Program-made: the position numbers and the translations under genes
In this document: in pieces, positions 1 to 6,341 of the stretch
Layout of the letters: every line of letters begins with the position of its first letter
Numbering within the stretch: position 1 is the first letter of the stretch
Source of the DNA: Chloroflexota bacterium
GTDB lineage: Bacteria > Chloroflexota > Anaerolineae > UBA1429
DNA: 14,440 bases
Direction: 5' to 3'
Assembly: GCA_014360745.1 (NCBI GenBank)
Contig: JACIWY010000037.1
Coordinates: forward strand, 1 to 14,440
Notes under the pieces: generated by a model
Seen by the model: the letters and a program-made list of their open reading frames with translations, nothing else
The model's database searches: none
What the model was told of the DNA's origin: nothing

Positions 1-269
1 CGCTATGCGTTAGTCGTTTAGCGGAAGCATTAGGCATCACGCCGTCCGGCGTGTCGCAACACTTGCGCATCCTCAAGGATTTGGGGCTGGTGCGTAGCGA
101 ACGGCGGGGCTATCACATTCATTATTGGCTGGATATGGAGGCCCTGGCAAGGTATCAAGAGCTTGCTCGGGCGGAGTTGGGGGAAGCCTTGGCCCAAACG
201 ATAGTCTGGAGCTGTCCGGAGGAAGGCGGTATGGATGCTTGCAAGGGGTGTCGGCAAACTGAGGAGTGA
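1..269 (+). CDS. ArsR/SmtB-family metal-type transcriptional repressor, 5' truncated by the window edge
   Basis: Frame 3 is open from the first bases, so the gene begins outside the window; 88 residues are visible. The fragment is a winged helix-turn-helix: LAEALGITPSGVSQHLRIL is the recognition part and GLVRSERRGYHIHYWLD the wing. ArsR proteins are dimeric repressors that leave DNA when they bind metal or metalloid. The alpha-3 position often carrying metal ligands reads LCVSRLA, so it has one Cys rather than the CVC of classic arsenite sensors. The C-terminus adds Cys 71, 80 and 83 of the visible fragment (C-X8-C-X2-C), a plausible second metal site. A Cys/His-rich small ORF starts 85 bases downstream, which fits a metal-responsive unit. 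The family call is firm; the metal sensed is unknown. Confidence 0.88.
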   Translation, partial: LCVSRLAEALGITPSGVSQHLRILKDLGLVRSERRGYHIHYWLDMEALARYQELARAELGEALAQTIVWSCPEEGGMDACKGCRQTEE

Positions 270-281
270 GGTTTAGGGTAC

Positions 282-298
282 CGGCGCTTTGGGCGCCG
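282..298 (+). other. Perfect 6-bp hairpin after arsR
   Basis: CGGCGC and GCGCCG face each other across a TTTGG loop, 12 bases after the arsR stop. No T-run follows, so it is not a standard intrinsic terminator. It could be a weak attenuator, an mRNA 3'-end stabiliser or part of an operator. A smaller GATG/CATC inverted repeat follows at 304-316. Confidence 0.35.
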
Positions 299-340
299 TC
301 TGCGATGCCGGCCATCTAAACTACTAGTAATATCAAAAAA

Positions 341-344
341 GGAG
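341..344 (+). promoter_or_regulatory. Ribosome binding site for the Cys/His-rich ORF
   Basis: GGAG sits in an A-rich tract ten bases before the ATG at 355. This spacing and context strongly support that start in preference to the longer overlapping frame that begins at 359. Confidence 0.65.
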
Positions 345-354
345 AAAAGAAACA

Positions 355-495
355 ATGTGTGGACACGAAGGACATCATGACTGTGGGTGCGGGCGGCCGC
401 GCTATGAGCCCTATGATTACGGATGCGGGGGGCATCATCCCCATGGGTATCATGATTGCGGGCCCAGAAGTTGGCACCATAGGCCCCCGCACTAG
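355..495 (+). CDS. Cys/His-rich, probably metal-binding small protein (46 aa), ended by an in-frame TAG
   Basis: The translation begins MCGHEGHHDCGCG and carries 5 Cys and 10 His in 46 residues, with many Gly and no hydrophobic core. This composition suggests a soft-metal chelator or metal-handling peptide. A good GGAG site precedes the ATG. The gene lies directly downstream of an ArsR-type repressor, which supports a role in metal response. It ends at TAG 493-495, but the same frame then continues open for 52 more codons (496-651) with three adjacent Cys and a coiled-coil segment. The natural product may therefore be a single 99-residue protein. I recognise the composition but no named family. 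No signal peptide or membrane segment is visible. Confidence 0.6.
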   Translation: MCGHEGHHDCGCGRPRYEPYDYGCGGHHPHGYHDCGPRSWHHRPPH

Positions 496-654
496 GGCGG
501 TTGTTGCTGCATCGGGGCGCCCATGCGAGCCTTTCGGCGGCACTTTGCCACCAAGGAGGAACGCATCGCCTGGCTTGAGGCCTATCTCGCGGACCTGCGC
601 GCCGAGGCTCAGGCCGTGGAGGAGCGCATCGCCGAGCTGAAAGGGGCCTCTTGA
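496..654 (+). pseudogene. Continuation of the Cys/His-rich protein after the amber codon: Cys cluster plus coiled coil
   Basis: After TAG 493-495 the same frame reads GGCCCIGAP and then MRAFRRHFATKEERIAWLE, continuing into a charged amphipathic helix rich in Ala, Glu, Leu and Arg and ending KGAS at TGA 652-654. The three Cys immediately after the stop match the Cys-rich character before it, so both sides look like one protein. Independent translation could start at ATG 523, giving 43 residues, but no convincing ribosome binding site precedes it. Options are a nonsense mutation, amber readthrough, a sequencing error, or a separate re-initiated peptide. The stop overlaps the TTG start of the next gene, so translation reaching this point would be coupled to the deacetylase. 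Confidence 0.5.
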
Positions 655-1403
655 ACTCCGAGACCATGCCTTTGGGAAAAGTGATCGCTCTCTTTGCCCA
701 CCCTGATGACGAGTCTTTTCGTTGTGGCGGCACTCTGGCCTTGTTGGCTCGCCGGGGTATGCAGGTACAAGTGATCGCCGCTACACGTGGAGAGGCCGGC
801 TCCTGCGGCGATCCGCCCATCTGTCGCCCGGAGGAATTGGGGGCCGTGCGTGAGGCGGAGCTGCGTTGCGCCTGCCGCGCCCTGGGCATCGCCCCGCCCC
901 TCGTGTGGGGCTATGCCGACGGCGGCCTCGCCCAGGTGGACGAACGTGAGGCCGTCGAGCGCCTGCTGTCGCTGATCCATGATCTGCAACCCAGGGTGTT
1001 GCTCACCTGGCCGCCTCATGGCCTCTCCGGCCATCCCGACCACCAGGCCGTGAGCCGTTGGGCGGCGGCGGCCTTTCGGCGCGCAACCTCGGAGGGGGTT
1101 GATACCCTCGGCGTGCTCTATTATCTGGCCGTGCCGCGCTCCGTTGCCGACGACCTGGGGCTGAAGCAGCTTCACGCGACGCCCGACGAGCGGATCGATG
1201 TGGCCGTTGATGTCACGCCCGTGTGGGAACAAAAAATAGCCGCCATCCGCTGCCATCAGACGCAACAAGGCGAATCGCCGATCTTGCGGGCGCCCGAAGC
1301 GCGGCAGCGATTGTTCCTGGGCACCGAGCATTTCCAATTGGCCATGAGCCACATGTCCGATGACCCACTTGCTCTGTTAGGACGTGAGCCGATACGAGCG
1401 TAA
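651..1403 (+). CDS. PIG-L/LmbE-family zinc-dependent N-acetyl(glucosaminyl) deacetylase
   Basis: The family removes acetyl groups from GlcNAc-type substrates, including MshB/BshB precursors of mycothiol and bacillithiol. Visible motifs are AHPDDE near the N-terminus (H17, D20 expected zinc ligands, D19 expected catalytic base), the TRGEAG turn that follows, and GHPDH at residues 127-131 (H131 expected third ligand). A downstream segment CHQTQ matches the C-terminal part of the fold. At 250 residues it is a normal cytosolic length. I chose TTG 651 because it overlaps the preceding TGA as TTGA and follows AAAGGGG at 640-646; ATG 666 is an alternative start that keeps every motif. The substrate cannot be read from sequence. 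A thiol-cofactor role beside a metal-responsive regulator is tempting but only inference. Confidence 0.88.
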   Translation: MNSETMPLGKVIALFAHPDDESFRCGGTLALLARRGMQVQVIAATRGEAGSCGDPPICRPEELGAVREAELRCACRALGIAPPLVWGYADGGLAQVDEREAVERLLSLIHDLQPRVLLTWPPHGLSGHPDHQAVSRWAAAAFRRATSEGVDTLGVLYYLAVPRSVADDLGLKQLHATPDERIDVAVDVTPVWEQKIAAIRCHQTQQGESPILRAPEARQRLFLGTEHFQLAMSHMSDDPLALLGREPIRA

Positions 1404-1445
1404 CATGGGCGAACGGGCGCCAACCAGAAAGAGAAAGGATGCGCG

Positions 1446-3425
1446 ATGCCCAAGTCATCGATCCTAGAAGGCGGGCCTATATTCGGCCCAAGGCGGGGCG
1501 CACCGGGTGGCCCGGAAGGCGCTAGGGACGGCGCGCCGCCGGGGGGCCGCCGGCCCAAAGAGATAGCGGAGGGTGATGGGAAGCGCGGTAGTGGAGGGAG
1601 CGACGGGAAACAACGTGGCCGAGGCCCAGGCAGGCCCGGCCCCTCCGGCCCTGTGCGGCCGATTCTACTCCGCCTCCTGGGCTATATGCGGCCGCACGCG
1701 CTCAAGCTGTTGGGCATCGTGTTGGCTGTGGTGGCGACCACAGCCATCGAGCTGGCTCCGCCCTGGGTCATTCGCTTTGGTGTCGATAGGCTGATTCTCG
1801 GTGGAGAGACGGGGCGCATCTGGTGGCTGGCCGGCGGCCTCATCGGGCTGGCGCTGCTCCAAGGGTTGGTAGATTTCGTCCGGCTCTATGCCACGGCGGC
1901 GGTGGGCCAGCGCATTGTATTCGACCTGCGCAACGCCGTTTTTGAGCACCTCAGCCAACTCTCCTTCTCTTTCTATGACCAAGCACGCACCGGTGATCTG
2001 ATGTCGCGCGTGACCGCCGACGTCGACGTGCTCAGCGACTTTTTTGGGCGGGCGGCGGTGGTCGTCCTGAGCAACCTGCTCACCTTGCTGGGCATCTTGG
2101 TAATCTTGGCCCTATGGGACTGGCGCTTGGCGTTGATCTATCTTTTCTTTGTGCCCCTGATGGTTCATGGAATGATCATCTATGCCCGGCAGGTGCAGCC
2201 GGCCATGGCTCGCGCGAGGCGGAAGTTGGCCGATCTCACCGCCGTCTTGCAGCAGATTCTCGCCGGTATTGAGGTGGTCAAACTGTTCGGGCGAGAGCGC
2301 TTTGAGCAAAGCAGGGTCGATCGCGAGAGCGCCGCCTTGCGGCAGGCCAACATCGAGACGACGCGTATTTCTTCCCTATGGATGCCCTATGCCAATATCC
2401 TGGTAGGTATCGGCACGGGTTTGGTGCTCTGGTTCGGCGGTCTGAGCGTTATCGGGGGGATCATCACCTTGGGCACACTGGTCGGCTTTACCACCTACAT
2501 CAGTATGTTGTTGCGCCCCATCCGCCAGACCGGTATGATGCTTAATGTGGTGTTGCGTTCGCTGGCCGCCGCAGAGCGCGTGTTCGAGATGTTGGACATC
2601 AAGCCCGACATCCAGGATGTACCGGGGGCCTATCCTCTGCCCCCAGTCCGCGGCCATATCCGCTACGAGGGGGTGCGCTTTGCCTATCGCGAACGAGACG
2701 AGGTGCTGCGCGGCATCGACTTGGAGGCTCAGCCCGGCGAGATGGTCGCCCTGGTCGGCCCTTCTGGTTCGGGCAAGACGACGCTGGTGCATCTCTTGCC
2801 GCGCTTCTATGACCCCCAGGCCGGGCGCATCACTATCGACGGGCACGATATCCACCAGGTGACGGTCAAGAGTCTGCGCGATGCCATCGGTATCGCCCTG
2901 CAATCGGTATTCCTGTTCGATGCCTCGCTGGCCGAGAACATCGCCTACGGTAACCCGGAGGCGAGCCGGGAGAGGATCGAGTGGGCCGCCAAGGTGGTGC
3001 AGATGCACGATTTCATCGCCTCGCTGCCCCTGGGATATGATACGCCGGTTGGCGAGCGCGGCGTGCGCCTTTCCGGCGGCCAGAAACAGCGCATTGCCCT
3101 GGCCCGCGTCCTCTTGCGCGACCCGCGCATCCTGATCATGGACGAGCCCACCTCCAGCGTCGACGCCGACACCGAGCGACGCATGCAACAGGCGCTCCAG
3201 GCGGTGCGCCGTGGGCGCACCACCTTTGTTATCGCCCACCGCCTATGGACCGTGCAGCAAGCCGACCAGATCTTGGTGTTGCGCGAGGGGCGCATCGTGG
3301 AGCGGGCGCGGAGCACGGTGGAACAATCGGCTCACGAAGCGCTCTTGGCCCTCGGCGGCTATTACCGCGCGCTGTACGATCTGCAATTCCGTGGTGAGCG
3401 CCTGCAAGTAGGAGATGTGGCATGA
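1446..3425 (+). CDS. ABC exporter half-transporter (permease fused to ATPase), first subunit of a probable heterodimer
   Basis: This is a 659-residue type IV (MsbA/BmrC/TM287-like) exporter. Residues 1-75 form an unusual Gly/Pro/Arg-rich, apparently disordered tail. Six membrane helices lie roughly between residues 85 and 365. The nucleotide-binding domain has Walker A GPSGSGKTT (438-446, K444), Q-loop Q486, signature LSGGQ (542-546), Walker B with D566 and E567, D-loop SSVD and switch H598. All catalytic residues are present. AAAGGA at 1434-1439 lies six bases before the ATG, so the long tail is probably translated. The stop overlaps the next gene's ATG (ATGA, 3422-3425), which indicates coupled synthesis of the partner. 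The likely role is export of a lipid, drug or peptide through the inner membrane; the substrate is unknown. Confidence 0.93.
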   Translation: MPKSSILEGGPIFGPRRGAPGGPEGARDGAPPGGRRPKEIAEGDGKRGSGGSDGKQRGRGPGRPGPSGPVRPILLRLLGYMRPHALKLLGIVLAVVATTAIELAPPWVIRFGVDRLILGGETGRIWWLAGGLIGLALLQGLVDFVRLYATAAVGQRIVFDLRNAVFEHLSQLSFSFYDQARTGDLMSRVTADVDVLSDFFGRAAVVVLSNLLTLLGILVILALWDWRLALIYLFFVPLMVHGMIIYARQVQPAMARARRKLADLTAVLQQILAGIEVVKLFGRERFEQSRVDRESAALRQANIETTRISSLWMPYANILVGIGTGLVLWFGGLSVIGGIITLGTLVGFTTYISMLLRPIRQTGMMLNVVLRSLAAAERVFEMLDIKPDIQDVPGAYPLPPVRGHIRYEGVRFAYRERDEVLRGIDLEAQPGEMVALVGPSGSGKTTLVHLLPRFYDPQAGRITIDGHDIHQVTVKSLRDAIGIALQSVFLFDASLAENIAYGNPEASRERIEWAAKVVQMHDFIASLPLGYDTPVGERGVRLSGGQKQRIALARVLLRDPRILIMDEPTSSVDADTERRMQQALQAVRRGRTTFVIAHRLWTVQQADQILVLREGRIVERARSTVEQSAHEALLALGGYYRALYDLQFRGERLQVGDVA

Positions 3426-5233
3426 CCATACGCGGTGGCTTTATGGGGCGGCTCCAAGGTGGCGAGGTGCAGCCCTACAGTCTCAAAAACCTCGACCGCG
3501 ACGCCTTACGCCTCATCGGTCGTTATCTGCGCCCCTGGCGGGGCCGCTTGCTCCTCGCCGGTCTGGCCATGCTGGGGGTCACGGGCACGTCGCTTCTCCT
3601 GCCTTATCTGGGCAAGGTGGCCATCGACCGCTTTATTGCCCAACGAGACGCGCTCGGGCTCACCTGGCTCTCGCTTATCTACCTGGCGGTGAACGGTACG
3701 CAGTGGTTGGGCTCCTATTGGCAGAGCTACCTCACCGGCTGGGTCGGTCAGCATATCGTCCATGCCATTCGCAGCGATCTATTCCGCCAGACGTTGCGCC
3801 AACCGATAGCGTTTCATCGACGCGAGCGGGTGGGTCAGATCACCTCGCGGCTGACCAGCGATGTGAACGCCCTGTCCGACGTCGTCTCCAGCGGGTTGTT
3901 GAGCCTGCTCGGCGACCTGCTGACCCTCATCGGCATCGTGGTGGTGATGGCGCTGCTCGAATGGCGGCTGACGCTGGTGACGCTGATCTCCGTGCCGGTG
4001 GTGATGATCAGCATGGGCTATCTGGGCAAGCAAATGCGTAGCGCCTACCGCCAGGTGCAGCAAGAGATCGCGCGAGTTAATACGAGCGTGGAGCAAGGCG
4101 TGTCGGGCATGCGCGTGGTGCAATCGCTTTCGCGAGAAAGCTTTACCATCGAGCAATTCGAGCAGCTCAGCCTGCGCAATATGAAGGCCAACTTGCGGGT
4201 GAGCCTGCTCTTTGCCGCCGTCTTTCCCACCATGACCATCACCAACGCCTTGGGCATGGCCCTGGTGCTCGGTTACGGCGGCATGTTGGTGGCGCGGGGC
4301 GCCACGACCATGGGCGTTCTACTGGCCTTTTTGGCCTATATTTACCGCTTCTTCGGTCCGCTGCGCGAGTTGAGTTTGGTGTACAACTCTTTTCAGGCGG
4401 CGGCTGCATCCCTGGATCGCATCGCGGAATATCTGCAACGCGAGCCCGAGATCGACGAGCCGGCGCAGGCCGAGCTTCCCAGGGAGGGCTTCAAAGGCGA
4501 AGTGGTCTTTGAGGAGGTGACCTTTGGTTATGATGCGGAGCCGGTTCTCCGCGATTTGAGCCTGCGCGTGAACGCCGGCGAGACGGTGGCGCTGGTCGGG
4601 GCCACGGGCGCGGGCAAGAGCACCATCGCTTCTCTGATAGCGCGGCTGTACGACGTGCAGCAGGGCGCCGTGCGCATCGATGGCGTCGATGTACGCCGCA
4701 TCCCCTTGGCCGGTTTGCGCCGGCTGGTGATGATCGTACCCCAAGATGTCTATTTGTTCCCCGACACGATCCGCGAGAATATCCGTTACGGCGACCCGCA
4801 AGCCACCGACGAACAGGTCGAATCCGCCGCCCGACAAGCCCAAGCTCACGATTTCATCGTTACGCTGCCTAGGGGATACGATACCCCGGTGGGCGAAAGC
4901 GGGGCGTTGCTTTCCGGAGGACAGCGCCAACTGGTGGCCTTGGCCCGCGCTTTGCTCGCCGATCCGCGGGTGTTGATCTTGGATGAGGCCACGGCTAACG
5001 TGGACGCCTATACCGAGGCCCTCATCCAACGCGCCTTGGAGATCGTCGCCCGGGAGCGCACGTTGATCCTCATCGCCCATCGCTTCTCGACGCTGGCTCT
5101 GGCGGATCGCATCGTCGTCATCGAGAAGGGGCAGGTGGTGGGGCAAGGCGTTCACCAGGAGTTAATCACGAGCAACGCCGTCTATCGGCGGTTATATCAG
5201 CGGCAATGGGCGGTAGACGAATCCACCACATGA
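3422..5233 (+). CDS. ABC exporter half-transporter, second subunit of the probable heterodimer
   Basis: This is a 603-residue fused permease-ATPase of the same class as its upstream neighbour but clearly diverged from it. Six membrane helices begin near residue 42. The ATPase has Walker A GATGAGKS (393-400, K399), Q441, LSGGQ (497-501), Walker B D521/E522, D-loop ANVD and switch H553. The LSGGQRQL and LDEATANVD stretches resemble the TM288/BmrD-type partner of heterodimeric exporters, while the upstream subunit's SSVD resembles the TM287/BmrC type. AGGAG at 3409-3413 precedes the ATG, which overlaps the previous stop by four bases. Unlike many heterodimers, neither subunit has lost its catalytic glutamate. 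The substrate is unknown. Confidence 0.93.
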   Translation: MTIRGGFMGRLQGGEVQPYSLKNLDRDALRLIGRYLRPWRGRLLLAGLAMLGVTGTSLLLPYLGKVAIDRFIAQRDALGLTWLSLIYLAVNGTQWLGSYWQSYLTGWVGQHIVHAIRSDLFRQTLRQPIAFHRRERVGQITSRLTSDVNALSDVVSSGLLSLLGDLLTLIGIVVVMALLEWRLTLVTLISVPVVMISMGYLGKQMRSAYRQVQQEIARVNTSVEQGVSGMRVVQSLSRESFTIEQFEQLSLRNMKANLRVSLLFAAVFPTMTITNALGMALVLGYGGMLVARGATTMGVLLAFLAYIYRFFGPLRELSLVYNSFQAAAASLDRIAEYLQREPEIDEPAQAELPREGFKGEVVFEEVTFGYDAEPVLRDLSLRVNAGETVALVGATGAGKSTIASLIARLYDVQQGAVRIDGVDVRRIPLAGLRRLVMIVPQDVYLFPDTIRENIRYGDPQATDEQVESAARQAQAHDFIVTLPRGYDTPVGESGALLSGGQRQLVALARALLADPRVLILDEATANVDAYTEALIQRALEIVARERTLILIAHRFSTLALADRIVVIEKGQVVGQGVHQELITSNAVYRRLYQRQWAVDESTT

Positions 5234-5240
5234 GAGGAAC

Positions 5241-5269
5241 CAGGTGTCAGGCACCTGAGTGCCCGGCAC
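5241..5269. repeat. Nested short inverted repeats in the intergenic gap
   Basis: CAGGTG and CACCTG form a 6-bp stem around TCAGG (5241-5257). The second arm overlaps GGCAC-CTGA-GTGCC (5250-5263), which in turn overlaps GTGCC-C-GGCAC (5259-5269). Three alternative hairpins thus share arms within 29 bases, just eight bases after the exporter stop. No T-run follows, so it is not a classical terminator. It resembles a small dispersed palindromic intergenic repeat, but only one copy occurs in this window, so its repeat status is inferred. Confidence 0.35.
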
Positions 5270-5305
5270 CCCCAACGAAGCCGCTGTTCAAGTCAGGCTT
5301 GAGGC

Positions 5306-6148
5306 ATGACAGAGATCGTCATCAAAGCCGAGGCCACCTTTTACGCCGAGCTCAGCGAGTGCCCACGCGAGCTCCTGGCCTCCACGCTGGGGTTGCGTCT
5401 GGAGAAACGCGGATCGGGCACTTTTCTCATCCTCAACGACGAAATACTGACCCCTGGCACGCTATTCGCCGCATACCTCGCGGACGCCAGCGCGCGATGC
5501 GTCTTTGGAGCCGAGCAGCCATTGTTCAAAAGGGTTGCGATCATATACAATAACGAAGGGCGACCCGTGCATGTTGATCATTTTAACACGAGATTGCTGT
5601 TGGCCTTTGTCGAGGTGCAGTTGGGATTGGGGTTTCATGGGGCGGCGCTTGTCGAGCATCAGAAGGCGCTTCAGCGCCTTCTCAGCGGCGAGAGCGCCGA
5701 CCTGGTCACCAACTATTACGATCCTTTTGCCCATCGCGACCATGTCGGCATCCATTATGTCCTTGGCCGAGATCAACGGGGCAGCGGATATAGCCGGGCC
5801 GACTGGGAGCTGTACATCTCCTATGGGCACCGGGTTATGGAGCGCGCCTTTGCACTCGATCCGGCGACGTTTGGCTCACAGGAGAGCTTGAAGAGGGCCA
5901 AGGCCCAGTTCCCCGACTATGTGGCCGAGATGCACGCCCGCGATGGCTCGCTCGTCATGGTGCCGATCCGCCACTGGAGCAAGGTGGTTGATAGCATCAT
6001 GGCCCGACAGGCGCCCGAAAAGCGCGCGCTTCGGCATCCCCGCACGGGGGAACCCATGCCCTATGTGTCCTTTTTGGATTGCCTGCTCGACATGCCCTAC
6101 AAGCCGGATGCGCTGGTCATCTTTCAGTCGATCTGCGGCAGCAGATAA
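5306..6148 (+). CDS. Unrecognised soluble protein, 280 aa
   Basis: I do not recognise the family. The frame is open for 280 codons, and the codon style matches the neighbours, so it is probably real. An in-frame TGA at 5300-5302 makes ATG 5306 the first possible start; the ribosome binding site is weak (AGG at 5295-5297). There is no signal peptide or membrane helix. Notable stretches are DPFAHRDHVGIHYVLG in the middle, with three His that could bind metal, a predicted helical region HQKALQRLL before it, and a compact C-terminus ending IFQSICGSR. It lies 72 bases after an ABC exporter pair and before an MFS transporter, with no obvious operon link to either. No function can be assigned. Confidence 0.75.
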   Translation: MTEIVIKAEATFYAELSECPRELLASTLGLRLEKRGSGTFLILNDEILTPGTLFAAYLADASARCVFGAEQPLFKRVAIIYNNEGRPVHVDHFNTRLLLAFVEVQLGLGFHGAALVEHQKALQRLLSGESADLVTNYYDPFAHRDHVGIHYVLGRDQRGSGYSRADWELYISYGHRVMERAFALDPATFGSQESLKRAKAQFPDYVAEMHARDGSLVMVPIRHWSKVVDSIMARQAPEKRALRHPRTGEPMPYVSFLDCLLDMPYKPDALVIFQSICGSR

Positions 6149-6267
6149 CGCTACGGGGCTCGCTTCGCGCAGGGCAGGGGATACCCGCGCCTCAACCCAC
6201 ATTCATTAAGAGGAACGCGAACCTCCGGCTCGCTTCATATTGGGGAGGGTGGGGACACTTGCCCCAA

Positions 6268-6277
6268 GGTATATACC
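6268..6277. other. 10-bp perfect palindrome upstream of the MFS gene
   Basis: GGTATATACC lies 64 bases before the MFS start in a 193-base gap that holds no supportable gene. It could be a small operator or part of a promoter -10 region (TATATA at 6270-6275), but I find no matching -35 box. It may be chance. Confidence 0.2.
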
Positions 6278-6341
6278 GTACGAGGAGCTCGTCGTTGTAT
6301 GGGGTTCGGGATAACTCGGTTTAAGACCGGAGGCGCAAGAA

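Noticed and set aside
493..495. TAG as a pyrrolysine codon
   Set aside because: No pylTSBCD gene or PYLIS-like element is visible in the window, and the family is not a known Pyl protein; kept only as an unlikely option within the amber-codon finding.
359..640. 93-codon + frame overlapping the Cys/His-rich ORF
   Set aside because: It is a shadow in another frame with low-complexity Met/Ile/Gly content and no ribosome binding site; the frame from 355 has the GGAG site and a meaningful product.
155..889. 244-codon minus-strand frame
   Set aside because: It runs antisense across arsR, the small protein and the deacetylase, is Arg/Pro/Ser-rich and has no recognisable domain.
2376..3239. 287-codon minus-strand frame (and the similar one at 4319-5155)
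   Set aside because: Both are antisense shadows of the conserved ABC ATPase regions, produced by GC-rich codon structure.
6157..6236. Direct repeat GGCTCGCTTC at 6157-6166 and 6227-6236
   Set aside because: Two 10-base copies in a GC-rich gap with no flanking mobile gene; most likely chance.
6079..6324. 81-codon + frame running past the end of the unrecognised gene into the gap
   Set aside because: It overlaps the real gene in another frame, has no ribosome binding site and has no recognisable content.
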